64,000 nucleotides of DNA from Flavobacterium gillisiae (lineage in GTDB: Bacteria > Bacteroidota > Bacteroidia > Flavobacteriales > Flavobacteriaceae): assembly GCF_900107635.1 (NCBI RefSeq), contig NZ_FNRD01000002.1, forward strand, positions 186,001-250,000, in the 5' to 3' direction. The position numbers were made by a program, and so were the translations under genes. This document shows, piece after piece, positions 18,394-28,073 of this stretch (positions are counted from its first letter, which is position 1; the number at the start of each line of letters is the position of its first letter). The notes under the pieces were generated by a model, which saw only the letters and a program-made list of their open reading frames with translations, was not told the origin of the DNA and searched no databases.

Positions 18394-18633
18394 TTGCAAA
18401 CAACGATAAATTCACTAAAAAAAGGGGAAAAAGCCATTATCAAGGATTTTGATATTGACATCATTCCGCTAAAGCTACTCGAAATGGGCTGCTTGCCTGG
18501 AAATACGGTTGAATTGCTTCAAATCGCACCTTTTGGCGACCCTTTATATTTAAACATTAACGGTTCCCATTTAGCTATTCGAGTTGAGACAGCCAAAGAG
18601 ATTGAAGTTGAACTAATCAAAATCAAGCTTTAA
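18394..18633 (+). CDS. feoA: FeoA, ferrous iron transport accessory protein
   Basis: Small cytoplasmic SH3-like protein, 79 residues, that supports the FeoB ferrous iron channel. The typical FeoA pattern is visible: SLKKGEKAIIKDFD, then LLEMGCLPGNTVELLQIAPFGDPLYLNINGSHLAIR. The start is TTG at 18394; no ATG is available upstream of the conserved N-terminus. Its stop codon overlaps the feoB start by one base (TAATG), so the two are translationally coupled. The Fur-like palindrome and promoter just upstream suggest iron repression. Confidence 0.94.
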   Translation: MQTTINSLKKGEKAIIKDFDIDIIPLKLLEMGCLPGNTVELLQIAPFGDPLYLNINGSHLAIRVETAKEIEVELIKIKL

Positions 18634-20732
18634 TGATCAATCAGAATATTAACATTGCCTTAATAGGCAACCCAAATACAGGAAAAACTTCGGTTTTTAA
18701 TCAACTTACCGGGCTTAATCAACAAGTGGGAAATTATCCGGGAATCACGGTTGAGAAAAAAATTGGTTTTTGTAAATTACCCAATAACGTTAAAGGTAAC
18801 ATCCTAGATTTACCTGGAACTTATAGTCTAAATGCCAGCTCCATTGATGAAAATGTTGTTATTGAATTATTGCTGAACAAAAACGATAAATTATATCCAG
18901 ATGTAGCCATCGTAGTTACTGATGTGGAAAATCTGAAACGTAATTTACTGTTATTTACCCAAATAAAAGACTTAGAAATCCCAACCATTTTAGTCATTAA
19001 CATGGCCGACAGAATGGAATACAAAGGGATTACTTTAAACATACCCTATTTAGAAGAGCACCTAAAAACAAAAATCGCGCTGATCAGCTCCCGAAAAGGT
19101 TTTGGTATTGATGAATTAAAAAATTTGATCGTTACCTACAAAACTATTACAACGGAACCTTGTCTTAACGCTTCCAGCATAGATCCAGACTACTTTAACA
19201 GCCTACGTAAAGCGTTTCCAAACCAATTATTATACAAACTGTGGTTAGTAATCACCCAAGACGTAAATTTCTTGAATTTAGAACGAAAAGAGATTCAAGG
19301 TACTTTTACTAAATCACATTCCGATTTAAAACGATTACAGCAAAAGGAAACCATTAAGCGCTATCAATTTATCAATGATGTCTTAAAGGAAGGTTTAAAA
19401 ATCGACGCAACAATTGCTAAAGATTTCCGTAGTAAACTCGATCGAGTACTGACCCATAAAGTTTGGGGATACTTGATTTTCTTTGTCATTCTTTTTGTGA
19501 TATTTCAGTCTATTTTCGAATGGTCTAAAGTTCCAATGGATTTTATCGACACAACGTTTGCTTCGTTAAGCGCAATAGCAAATAGCGAGCTACCAGCCGG
19601 TGTTTTAACTAACTTAGTGTCGCAAGGAATTATTCCCGGCATTGGAGGAATCTTAATTTTTATTCCCCAAATCGCCTTCTTGTTTCTATTTATTTCCATT
19701 TTAGAAGAAAGTGGTTATATGAGTAGAGTGGTGTTCTTGATGGATAAAATAATGCGAAATTTTGGTTTATCCGGGAAAAGCGTAGTTCCATTAATTTCTG
19801 GAACAGCCTGTGCTATTCCGGCTATTATGGCAACCAGAAATATTGAAAACTGGAAAGAACGATTAATTACAATTCTAGTAACTCCTTTTACGACTTGCTC
19901 TGCCAGACTACCTGTTTACGCTATTATCATAGCACTGGTAATTCCGGATACTTACGTATTGGGGATTTTCAACCTACAGGGACTGACACTAATGCTACTG
20001 TATCTTATCGGTTTTGGAATGGCTATTTTTTCGGCTTACATTCTAAATATAATCCTTAAAATAAAATGTAAAACATTCTTTGTGGTAGAAATGCCAAACT
20101 ACAAGTTGCCTATGTTCAAAAACGTAGCGCTTAATGTTGTTGAAAAAACAAAAGCATTCGTTTTTGGTGCCGGAAAAATAATTCTAGCAATATCAATCAT
20201 TTTGTGGTTTATGGCTTCTTATGGCCCTGGGAAGAACTTCAAAAATGCCGAAGAAATTCAACTTTCAAAAACGGAAAATGCTGGCCTATCGCAAGATGAA
20301 CTTAGTAATAAAGTAGCAGCATACAAACTAGAAAATTCTTATATCGGCATCATGGGAAAAAGCATTGAACCTGCTATTTCTCCTTTAGGATACGATTGGA
20401 AAATTGGAATTGCAATCATTAGTTCCTTTGCGGCACGAGAAGTTTTCGTAGGCACATTGGCCACGATTTACAGTGTGGGAAGTACCGGAAATGATGACAC
20501 TATCAAAAATAAAATGGCTGCAGAAGTCAACCCAGTAACAGGGAAGAAAATATTCAATTTTGCTTCAGGAATATCACTATTGTTATTCTATGCTTTCGCC
20601 TTGCAATGTGCCAGTACGATTGCTATAACAAGAAAAGAAACCAATTCCTGGAAATGGCCTTTGGGGCAACTTATTTTCATGAGTGCGTTTGCTTACATTG
20701 TAGCCTTAATTGCTTATCAAATTTTAAAATAA
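18633..20732 (+). CDS. feoB: FeoB, ferrous iron transporter
   Basis: GTP-binding inner-membrane transporter importing Fe2+, 699 residues. The N-terminal G domain shows G1 GNPNTGKTS (residues 12-20), G3 DLPGTYS (59-65) and G4 NMAD (123-126). After a helical regulatory region come the transmembrane Gate domains, with SGTACAIPAIMATRNI and the second Gate FAAREVFVGTLATIYSVG. The length is normal for the short Bacteroidota form, with feoA as a separate gene. It is the middle gene of a three-gene operon with a small Cys-tailed membrane protein downstream. Confidence 0.97.
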   Translation: MINQNINIALIGNPNTGKTSVFNQLTGLNQQVGNYPGITVEKKIGFCKLPNNVKGNILDLPGTYSLNASSIDENVVIELLLNKNDKLYPDVAIVVTDVENLKRNLLLFTQIKDLEIPTILVINMADRMEYKGITLNIPYLEEHLKTKIALISSRKGFGIDELKNLIVTYKTITTEPCLNASSIDPDYFNSLRKAFPNQLLYKLWLVITQDVNFLNLERKEIQGTFTKSHSDLKRLQQKETIKRYQFINDVLKEGLKIDATIAKDFRSKLDRVLTHKVWGYLIFFVILFVIFQSIFEWSKVPMDFIDTTFASLSAIANSELPAGVLTNLVSQGIIPGIGGILIFIPQIAFLFLFISILEESGYMSRVVFLMDKIMRNFGLSGKSVVPLISGTACAIPAIMATRNIENWKERLITILVTPFTTCSARLPVYAIIIALVIPDTYVLGIFNLQGLTLMLLYLIGFGMAIFSAYILNIILKIKCKTFFVVEMPNYKLPMFKNVALNVVEKTKAFVFGAGKIILAISIILWFMASYGPGKNFKNAEEIQLSKTENAGLSQDELSNKVAAYKLENSYIGIMGKSIEPAISPLGYDWKIGIAIISSFAAREVFVGTLATIYSVGSTGNDDTIKNKMAAEVNPVTGKKIFNFASGISLLLFYAFALQCASTIAITRKETNSWKWPLGQLIFMSAFAYIVALIAYQILK

Positions 20733-20738
20733 ACCGAT

Positions 20739-20864
20739 ATGTTTCAAGAAATTTTTGCTTTCGTAGCACTCGGAGTTGCCGTTATTTTTTTACTTAAAAA
20801 ATTCTTCTTTAAAAAGAAAAAAACTGATAAAAGTTGCGGTAAAGACGACTGTGGATGCCACTAA
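20739..20864 (+). CDS. FeoB-associated small Cys-rich membrane protein
   Basis: A 41-residue frame six bases after feoB, starting at ATG 20739. It has one transmembrane helix (FAFVALGVAVIFLLKKFFF), a basic stop-transfer segment and a C-terminal cysteine tail KSCGKDDCGCH (Cys33, Cys38, Cys40). This matches the general plan of the FeoB-associated Cys-rich membrane proteins, which play a part comparable to FeoC or act as an iron chaperone, though no reaction has been shown. Position, spacing and composition make it very likely real. Confidence 0.85.
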   Translation: MFQEIFAFVALGVAVIFLLKKFFFKKKKTDKSCGKDDCGCH

Positions 20865-21509
20865 ATTATTTAAAAACTTAAAAATACTGGAGTTTATAGA
20901 AGATAATTTCTCATACAACTACTGATTTCAATATCTCTAAACCCAGAAAGTCAAGGTGATTAAAGATTTATTCGATTAAATTTTTATCAAAACTTTAGTG
21001 TTATAATTTAGACCAACTAATTTTAATTAACTAAATTTACGTAGTAAACCATACATAATACGCACTCGTTATCAGTATTTTACAATTATCTAGCTGTTAA
21101 ATAAATCGTTTTAAACGAATGCTTTATTCAGAAAAGTATTTAGCTAATAACTTCAATGTGTTTTGGCTTTCCACCTACAAAAGCCAATGAAAGCGTAGCA
21201 TCAATATATATTGACAGTTGAACTATTATTTACGTTCTATTCAATACAAAATATAAGGCCTAAACTTTACCCAAATCCATTAGTCCCAATAGTATTATAA
21301 CCAGTCATTGTTGGCTAATAAAAAAATCGCATTAAGCAATTTAAAAAACTACCAATATGGAAAACAAGAAAACTATCCATCTGATTTCTTAATCACTCTT
21401 CCTTTCCCTCATTACATAAAAGGGGGGCTTATTTAGTTATATGGGTACTTCTTTCAATCAGTATGTTGCACTTGATTTCAATTCGAACAAGAACCAATAT
21501 AAACTTATT
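20865..21509. other. Gene-free stretch of 645 bases
   Basis: I see no coding frame with support. The only local structure is an 8-base-pair hairpin at 21163-21186 (TTGGCTTT with AAAGCCAA) that has no T-run after it. No feo terminator and no exact promoter box for the TonB receptor could be recognised, although the length suggests regulatory content. Confidence 0.5.
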
Positions 21510-24191
21510 ATGAAAAAGTTCACCTTGCTATTATTGCTAATGAATATCACATTTCTTTTTGCTCAAAAAGAAATCTCTGGCTACGTTTTTGATAACGCTG
21601 GCTCACCCTTGTCAGGCGTTAACGTCACGCAAAAAGGAACAAGCAACAATGTTTCTACAGACATTAATGGAGCATACCAGATTACTGTTGATGAGGGTGC
21701 TATTTTAGTTTTTAGCTATATCAGGTTTGCTAAACAAGAATTTGATACTACAGAGTCTACTTTAAATGTTTTTCTAACAGAAGAAGGCGGGCTGGGACTT
21801 AATGAAGTCGTGGTTACCGGAACCAGAACTGCACCCAGAAGCAATACAACAGCGGCATTACCTATTGATGTAGTATCCGCAAAAGAATTAACGGCAACCG
21901 GACAAACAACCTTTGATAAAGCATTGCAATACCGAATCCCATCTTTTAATACGGTTCAAACTCCCGTTAATGACGCTACTTCTTTACTTGACCCCTACGA
22001 AATCAGAAATATGGGACCCAGCAGAACCTTAATTCTAATCAATGGAAAACGGAAAAATTTGAGTTCTTTGCTGTATGTTCAAACCTCGCCTGGAAGAGGT
22101 GAAACCGGTGCTGATTTATCAGCAATTCCTATAGACGCAATTGAGAGAGTAGAAATTTTACGAGATGGCGCATCAGCACAATATGGCTCTGATGCTATAG
22201 CTGGTGTAATAAACATTATTCTTAAAAAAAGAACTAATGATGGTGGAATAACATTTCGAACAGGAATTACCTCAGAAGGAGATGGTGAAATGATCGGCGT
22301 AAGTTTAAACAATGGATCCACGATTGGCGATAAAGGTTTTGTCAATTACACCATCGATTTTTCGAAGGTAAACTTAGCCAGTAGACCCGGTAAAGTCGAC
22401 CTTGAAGGAGAGTTTGCCGACAACGGAGGCTCCATACAAGGCCTTAATACTTTAAACGATATCAACTCTTTTCTTACAAAATATCCAGATGCCAAAAACA
22501 TAAACGGCGCACCAGAAACAGCAGCTGCAAAATTCTTAGTAAACGGTGGAATTAATTTATCTGATGAAACAAAGCTGTATTATAATGCTGCTTATGTGTA
22601 CAAAAAAGTAAATTCCTTTGCTAATTACAGAACACCCTACTGGAGTTACGGTAACGGAATAACTTCAAATAACCTGCCCTACTTATTCGATTTCTTTGGC
22701 GGTGGCACAGCAACCTCATATCAAGGGTATCATCCTACGTTTACGGGAGATTTGAACGATTACAATGCCACTCTAGGTTTTCAATCGGTGACAAATGGAT
22801 GGAACACTGATGCCAGTGTAACCGTTGGAGGCAACTCCCAAAACTATACCGTTAACAACTCCCATAATAGATCAACACTTCAGGATGTAAATGGAATCAA
22901 TCTATATCAAGAGAATAGTCCTGTGTTTTTTAAACCCGGAGGCGCTTCATTCAGCCATATTGTAGGGAACTTAGACATCACTAAAGTGCTATCTGATAAA
23001 ACAAGCATTGGTTTTGGTTCAGAAATAAGAAATGAAACATTTGAAATTTTCGAAGGTGGAAAAGCCTCTTGGGATGGATTTGGCGCCGATTCATTTTCAG
23101 GTAACAGACCAGAAGATTCAGGCAAGTGGAACCGCTATAATTTGGGACTGTACTTTGATATGGCTTATGATTTCTCTACAAATTTCTTAGTGAACGGTAC
23201 TATTCGCTATGAAGACTACAGTGATTTTGGGGCAGCCACAGTATGGAAATTAAGTTCACGATATAAGTTTTTAGGGGACAAAATTAACGTACGAGGATCC
23301 GTTTCCACAGGATTTAGAGCACCAACCTTACACCAAATCTACACCCAAAAATCACAATTTTCATTCGATCCCGGTCAAGGAATCCAAATTAGCGGCATCG
23401 TTAATAACATTTCTGTACAAGCACGTGTCTTAGGCATTCCAAAATTAGATGCAGAAAAATCAACCAATATCACACTAGGTATAGGTGCAAAACCTTACGA
23501 AAAATTCAATTTAACACTAGATTATTATAACATCAAAGTGGAAGACCGCATAATCTTAGGTGACAAAGTAGACACGTCATTTGGTTCTGTTTCTTGGTTT
23601 GAAAATTCCTTCGATTCCAGAACATCAGGTTTGGATATCGTCATGAACTACGGTGCCATAGGTTTAGGACCTGGAGAAATACAATTCAATTTATCGGGGA
23701 ACATCACATTGGAAAACAAAAGAATTTCTCCAGTTATAAGCGATAATTTTGGAGCGACATTTAACGCTCTAATGTTTACGTCGAGACCAGACACCAAATG
23801 GCTTTTTGGTGCAAATTATAAAATAAAGAAATTTGATTTATGCCTTAACAATACCTATTTTGGAAAAACGACATTCAAACAAGCCGGTTTAGATTCAAAT
23901 TTAAGAACGGAGTTTACACCAAAAATCGTCACTGATTTAGGAATTAATTTTTTCGCAACAACTAAGTTAACGATCGCACTTAATGTAAATAATTTACTAA
24001 ATGTCCTGCCAGAATGGAAATTTAAGCCCGAAAACGCAACCGGCACTGAAATTCTGAACAACCCCGATCTGATAAAATCACAGTATAATTTGATTACGTT
24101 CAATGGCCGTTATTCCCAAATGACCTATGAGGGCTATCACTTTAGTCAACTGGGAACCTTATTTAATTTATCTCTCAACTATAAATTTTAA
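21510..24191 (+). CDS. TonB-dependent outer-membrane receptor
   Basis: Outer-membrane active transporter, 893 residues from ATG 21510. Signal peptide MKKFTLLLLLMNITFLFA, then a carboxypeptidase-regulatory-like domain (residues of about 20-105, ISGYVFDNAGSPLSGVNVTQ), a plug with TLILINGKRKN and VEILRDGASAQYGSDAIAGV, and a 22-stranded barrel ending in LSLNYKF. An upstream ATG at 21441 would put 23 polar residues before the signal peptide, so I reject it. Neighbours on the same strand are a YfiR-like protein and a CHASE8-HAMP-PAS sensor, so the receptor may be part of a sensing unit. The substrate is not evident. Confidence 0.93.
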   Translation: MKKFTLLLLLMNITFLFAQKEISGYVFDNAGSPLSGVNVTQKGTSNNVSTDINGAYQITVDEGAILVFSYIRFAKQEFDTTESTLNVFLTEEGGLGLNEVVVTGTRTAPRSNTTAALPIDVVSAKELTATGQTTFDKALQYRIPSFNTVQTPVNDATSLLDPYEIRNMGPSRTLILINGKRKNLSSLLYVQTSPGRGETGADLSAIPIDAIERVEILRDGASAQYGSDAIAGVINIILKKRTNDGGITFRTGITSEGDGEMIGVSLNNGSTIGDKGFVNYTIDFSKVNLASRPGKVDLEGEFADNGGSIQGLNTLNDINSFLTKYPDAKNINGAPETAAAKFLVNGGINLSDETKLYYNAAYVYKKVNSFANYRTPYWSYGNGITSNNLPYLFDFFGGGTATSYQGYHPTFTGDLNDYNATLGFQSVTNGWNTDASVTVGGNSQNYTVNNSHNRSTLQDVNGINLYQENSPVFFKPGGASFSHIVGNLDITKVLSDKTSIGFGSEIRNETFEIFEGGKASWDGFGADSFSGNRPEDSGKWNRYNLGLYFDMAYDFSTNFLVNGTIRYEDYSDFGAATVWKLSSRYKFLGDKINVRGSVSTGFRAPTLHQIYTQKSQFSFDPGQGIQISGIVNNISVQARVLGIPKLDAEKSTNITLGIGAKPYEKFNLTLDYYNIKVEDRIILGDKVDTSFGSVSWFENSFDSRTSGLDIVMNYGAIGLGPGEIQFNLSGNITLENKRISPVISDNFGATFNALMFTSRPDTKWLFGANYKIKKFDLCLNNTYFGKTTFKQAGLDSNLRTEFTPKIVTDLGINFFATTKLTIALNVNNLLNVLPEWKFKPENATGTEILNNPDLIKSQYNLITFNGRYSQMTYEGYHFSQLGTLFNLSLNYKF

Positions 24192-24465
24192 TACAGTAAT
24201 TCAACAATTATCAATCTAGTTTTAAAAGTAAAAAAACGAATTAAATGTTTCATAAAATACTAATTTACAGATTATTAAATGATTAAATTTACTTAACCCA
24301 GCAATTTAGCTAAACTATAAAAACAAGATTTTATCATTTTGTTTACTTACTGATATACTCAGCAAATTTACCATTTACTAGCATATCCATAATAAATGAA
24401 TAACAGCAACGAAGCCACTCACGAAATACCTACTATCATGGCTAACCATTTTAAGAATAAAACAT

Positions 24466-24987
24466 ATGGCACTTAAAAGCAAATTGTTATTATTTGGAAT
24501 AATGCTCACACTATTGGGCACAAATCCTTTAGCTGCGCAGCAGATGAATGGAGGGAGGGACTATGACCTGAAAGCTGATTTTCTTATCCGTTTTTCCGAT
24601 TACGTTTACTGGAAAAATCGCTCTAAAAACCAACCCTTTAAGATCGCTATTCTTGAAGAAAGTCCAATAAATGCTTCCTTACTTTCTGACCAAAACAATA
24701 AAAAAATTGAAGTTAAGCAATATAAAAATTTGAAAGAAGTTGGTTTTTGTAATATTTTATTTGTTCCGTATGATTGCTCCATTCCTATTGAAACAATAAT
24801 TTCAAATTTTTCTGGCAAACCCGTACTTATAGTAACAGAGCGCAATGGCTATGGAAAAAAAGGAGCGCATATGAACTTTGTAATGGTTGAAAATAAATTA
24901 AAATTTGAAGTAAACCTCAAGGCAATAAACAAGGTTGGAATTGGAATAAGTTCCTTTTTATTACAACATGCAATTATTGTGGAATAA
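24466..24987 (+). CDS. YfiR family periplasmic protein (DUF4154)
   Basis: Predicted periplasmic protein, 173 residues, with a signal peptide ending LAAQQ (about residues 1-25). The domain begins DYDLKADFLIRFSDYVYW, close to the YfiR/DUF4154 start in which a small protein keeps cells at the membrane sensor. The end NKVGIGISSFLLQHAIIVE also fits the family. In Pseudomonas YfiR is a periplasmic repressor that binds the sensor domain of the diguanylate cyclase YfiN. Here the gene directly downstream encodes a membrane protein with a CHASE8-like periplasmic domain, a matching partner. YfiR cysteine pairs seen in Pseudomonas are not conserved here. Confidence 0.85.
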   Translation: MALKSKLLLFGIMLTLLGTNPLAAQQMNGGRDYDLKADFLIRFSDYVYWKNRSKNQPFKIAILEESPINASLLSDQNNKKIEVKQYKNLKEVGFCNILFVPYDCSIPIETIISNFSGKPVLIVTERNGYGKKGAHMNFVMVENKLKFEVNLKAINKVGIGISSFLLQHAIIVE

Positions 24988-25058
24988 AAAAATATAAGAA
25001 AACTAAACACACTTGAACGTAGCTATTATTTTATTAAGTATTGATAAACAAAAACTAA

Positions 25059-27518
25059 ATGATGAATTTACGTAATATATCCATTAAAAATAAGCTCGTA
25101 CTCATGCAGGTATTTACCTCCGCATTTGTACTGGGGCTATGCATTACTGCTTTTGTACTTATCGACATTAAAGGTTTTAAAGATCGAAAAGCAATTAGTT
25201 CTACCGCTATTGCAAAGGTTTTAGGTTTCAACAGTATATCTGCCATAGAATTTCTAGATAATGCTGCTGCAAATAAAATTCTCTCTGAACTAACAGTGCA
25301 AAAAGACCTTTTAAACGCTACTATATTTGATGAAAAAGGAGCCGTTTTTGCCTCCTATACGAAAGCAGGTTCCGCCGCTGGTTATCAGTTCCCTATCTCA
25401 ACACAAGACCAAAAAACTTTCATGTATACAAATGAAAATCTTTTCGTCTATAACAAAATAAAAAAAGACGATAAAACCATCGGATTAGTCGCTATTCGAT
25501 TTGAGCTTTCAGAATTGAATAAAATAAAAATGGATATTTTGCGTCTGGGGATTGTACTATTAGTCGTAGGAATCGGACTCGCTTTTTTGATCGCAATGAT
25601 AATCAAAAAATACATTTCGAAACCACTGCTAAACTTGGTGACAACCATACAAACGATAAAAGACACTGCCGATTATAAAATACGAATGGTTGTAGAAGGC
25701 AAAGATGAAATTAGCATCCTTTCTACAGGGCTTAACGATATGCTGTCAACTATTGAAAAAAGAGACAACGAAGTGGCTATTTCGAAGGAACAATTGAACA
25801 AGCAAAATACCCTTTTACAATCTGTTATACAAAACATGGGTGACGGATTAATTGTGGTTGATGAAAATAGTAAATTTATTATTTGGAATGCTGCCAGCGA
25901 AAGAATAATTGGAATGGGGCCAATGGATATTCCACAAGAACGATGGGCCGCAACTTACGGCTTCTTTTTACCTGATACAAAAGTAGTTTTTGACGCTAAT
26001 GAACTACCGTTAGTAAAAGCCCTACATGGTGAGCAAGTAGATAACGTAGAAATATTTATCCAAAATTATAAAAATCCTGAAGGAATATTTGTGGTTGCTA
26101 CTGCGAGACCGTTACAACATTCGTCCGGTGAGATAACCGGTGGAGTGCTTGTTATTCACGACATTACGGAACGAAAAGTTTCAGAAAATGAAATACGAAA
26201 ACTAAATGAAGAACTGGAGCATAAAGTAGCTGAACGTACCGCACAATTAGCCGAAGCAATTGAAACACTCCGTTCAAGTGAAGAAAAATATCGTGAAATA
26301 GTGGAAGATGTCAGCGATGTTGTCCACACTTCTAACTACAAAGGTTTTTTCACCTACATCAATCCCGCCTGTAAAAAACTGACTGGATACTCTCAAAATG
26401 AAATAATAGGAAAACATCTTATAGATTTTGTTTCTCCAGAGTGGAAAGACCGTGTGACTGAATTCTATTTTAATCAATTTAAAAACAAAATTGACGAAAC
26501 ACTTTTTTCTTTTCCTATCCTTACTAAATCAGGGGAGCAAAAATGGATTGAACAAACTTCCATGCAACTAAGGGAAGGTGATAAAATAACTGGTTATAAA
26601 TCAATTATGCGCGATATTACGGAGAGGAAAGAGGCTGAACAAAAAATTAAAGAAAGTGAAGGTCAATTGCAAACCATCTTTAATGAGGCGCCAGATGCTT
26701 TAATAGTAATAAATGAAGAAGGTAATATTATCAGATGGAACCCAAAAGCCGAACAAATTTTTGGATGGTCATCGATTGAGGTTTTAGGAAAATCAATTGT
26801 CGAATTGATCATGCCAGAAAAATACAAAGAAAATATCGCTATTGGTTTTGAAAATTTCCTTAAAACTGGCGAGGCTACTATTATTAATAAAACTATGGAA
26901 ATTACTGCGTTAAACAAAAAAAATATTGAGTTTGACATTGAATTAACGGTATCTCCTGCCACTGTCTTAGGTAAATATATCTTCATTGCTTTTATTACTG
27001 ATATCTCATTAAGCAAAAAACTAGAAAATGAAAAAATAGAAGCGGATCGACTAGTGCGTCTCAATGAACTAAAATTAAAATTAATTCTGGAAAATATAGG
27101 AGAGGGTATTATCGTCACTGACACACAAAAAAGGATTGTACTATCAAATCACATGGCAAAGGAAATTATCGGGGTAAGTCAAGAAGAAGGAGCCTCGACA
27201 ACTCTAGATTGGGCTACTAAGTACGATCTATTCTATCCTGATGCAAAAACAGTCTTTCCCGTTCAAAACCTGCCGTTAGAAAAAGCATTGCGAGGAGAGT
27301 CATCTGATGAAGTTGAAGTAATAATTGAAGACCAAGAAACGAAACATAAAAAAAGGGTAATCATCAGTGGTCGACCGATAATAGACGAAAACAATTATGT
27401 TATAGCCGCTGTGGCAAATATAAAAGACGTCACCCACTATAAAGAACTAGAGAACGCGCTAGAGGAAAGCGTTGAAAAATACCGAAAACTAATTGGCTTT
27501 AAAAGTGACAATAAGTAA
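25059..27518 (+). CDS. CHASE8-HAMP sensor with four PAS domains and no visible output domain
   Basis: Membrane sensor of 819 residues. A first helix (about 13-35), a periplasmic region with CHASE8 character (AKVLGFNSISAIEFLDNAAA), a second helix (about 158-182) and a HAMP segment precede PAS1 (about 249-372), a coiled coil (375-405), PAS2 (408-525), PAS3 (533-650) and PAS4 (683-800). PAS1 and PAS4 are of one kind, each with an LPL-KAL-GE segment. The protein ends RKLIGFKSDNK, where related proteins continue into a histidine kinase. No kinase, GGDEF, EAL or receiver sequence follows, and the next 100 bases hold a terminator. It may signal through a partner or be a truncated kinase. Confidence 0.88.
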   Translation: MMNLRNISIKNKLVLMQVFTSAFVLGLCITAFVLIDIKGFKDRKAISSTAIAKVLGFNSISAIEFLDNAAANKILSELTVQKDLLNATIFDEKGAVFASYTKAGSAAGYQFPISTQDQKTFMYTNENLFVYNKIKKDDKTIGLVAIRFELSELNKIKMDILRLGIVLLVVGIGLAFLIAMIIKKYISKPLLNLVTTIQTIKDTADYKIRMVVEGKDEISILSTGLNDMLSTIEKRDNEVAISKEQLNKQNTLLQSVIQNMGDGLIVVDENSKFIIWNAASERIIGMGPMDIPQERWAATYGFFLPDTKVVFDANELPLVKALHGEQVDNVEIFIQNYKNPEGIFVVATARPLQHSSGEITGGVLVIHDITERKVSENEIRKLNEELEHKVAERTAQLAEAIETLRSSEEKYREIVEDVSDVVHTSNYKGFFTYINPACKKLTGYSQNEIIGKHLIDFVSPEWKDRVTEFYFNQFKNKIDETLFSFPILTKSGEQKWIEQTSMQLREGDKITGYKSIMRDITERKEAEQKIKESEGQLQTIFNEAPDALIVINEEGNIIRWNPKAEQIFGWSSIEVLGKSIVELIMPEKYKENIAIGFENFLKTGEATIINKTMEITALNKKNIEFDIELTVSPATVLGKYIFIAFITDISLSKKLENEKIEADRLVRLNELKLKLILENIGEGIIVTDTQKRIVLSNHMAKEIIGVSQEEGASTTLDWATKYDLFYPDAKTVFPVQNLPLEKALRGESSDEVEVIIEDQETKHKKRVIISGRPIIDENNYVIAAVANIKDVTHYKELENALEESVEKYRKLIGFKSDNK

Positions 27519-27590
27519 TATTTTACATCATACTATATTAGTTAAATACTAATTAACAATGCACTTTCACTTCAAAATGTTAACTAAAAT

Positions 27591-27616
27591 AAATAGCCGC
27601 TAAAGAGCGGCTATTT
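27591..27616. terminator. Bidirectional terminator after the PAS sensor
   Basis: An 11-base-pair stem (AAATAGCCGCT with AGCGGCTATTT) with an AAAG loop lies between converging genes, with A-rich sequence before and T-rich sequence after. Confidence 0.85.
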
Positions 27617-27622
27617 ATTTAC

Positions 27623-28033
27623 TTATTTAATGTACCCTATTTTAATATAGTACGCTGTAGGATTAATTTTAACACCCTCTTTTGGGTAAGGAACAACATT
27701 GATGCTAGTGATGTTTTTTTGACTGGGAGATAAGTATTTAATAAACCATTCTTTATTTATTTGATGGTTTTTTCCAGAAATGACTAATTCTTCATCCTTA
27801 ATGAATTTCTTACCCTCATAAACAGAAACAACAACTTTAGCTTCTCCAGCCCAAATACAGCTTACGCCTTCAGGGCAACGGGAGTCTGAAAGCACCTCTT
27901 TTAAAATAAGCTTAGTTCCCTTATTCTTAAGGCATTTTTTTTGAGTGATCTTTACAAAAGTACTGTTTTGTCCCGTTTGAGCAAATAATGAAACACTAAA
28001 AACAAGCAATACTGCGATAAGAATATTTTTCAT
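27623..28033 (-). CDS. Secreted protein of unknown function with a CP-CIWAGE motif
   Basis: Probable periplasmic protein of 136 residues with a signal peptide (MKNILIAVLLVFSVSLFAQ). The conserved core is SDSRCPEGVSCIWAGEAKV, in which two Cys flank a short loop and could form a disulphide. The C-terminal part is beta-rich. Proteins with this Cys-Pro and CxWAGE pattern are common as secreted or lipoprotein families in Bacteroidota, but no function is known to me. It is the last gene of the minus-strand cluster and ends at a terminator shared with the converging sensor gene. Confidence 0.72.
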   Translation of the reverse strand: MKNILIAVLLVFSVSLFAQTGQNSTFVKITQKKCLKNKGTKLILKEVLSDSRCPEGVSCIWAGEAKVVVSVYEGKKFIKDEELVISGKNHQINKEWFIKYLSPSQKNITSINVVPYPKEGVKINPTAYYIKIGYIK

Positions 28034-28073
28034 TGGGTTCTATTTAATTAAATCAAATATAGTGTTCTTTAGC

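Noticed and set aside
21163..21186. Terminator after the feo operon
   Set aside because: The 8-base stem has no T-run and lies 300 bases after the last feo gene.
26663..27124. Minus-strand frame of 153 codons inside the PAS sensor gene
   Set aside because: Antisense to conserved PAS domains; no motif or start signal of its own.
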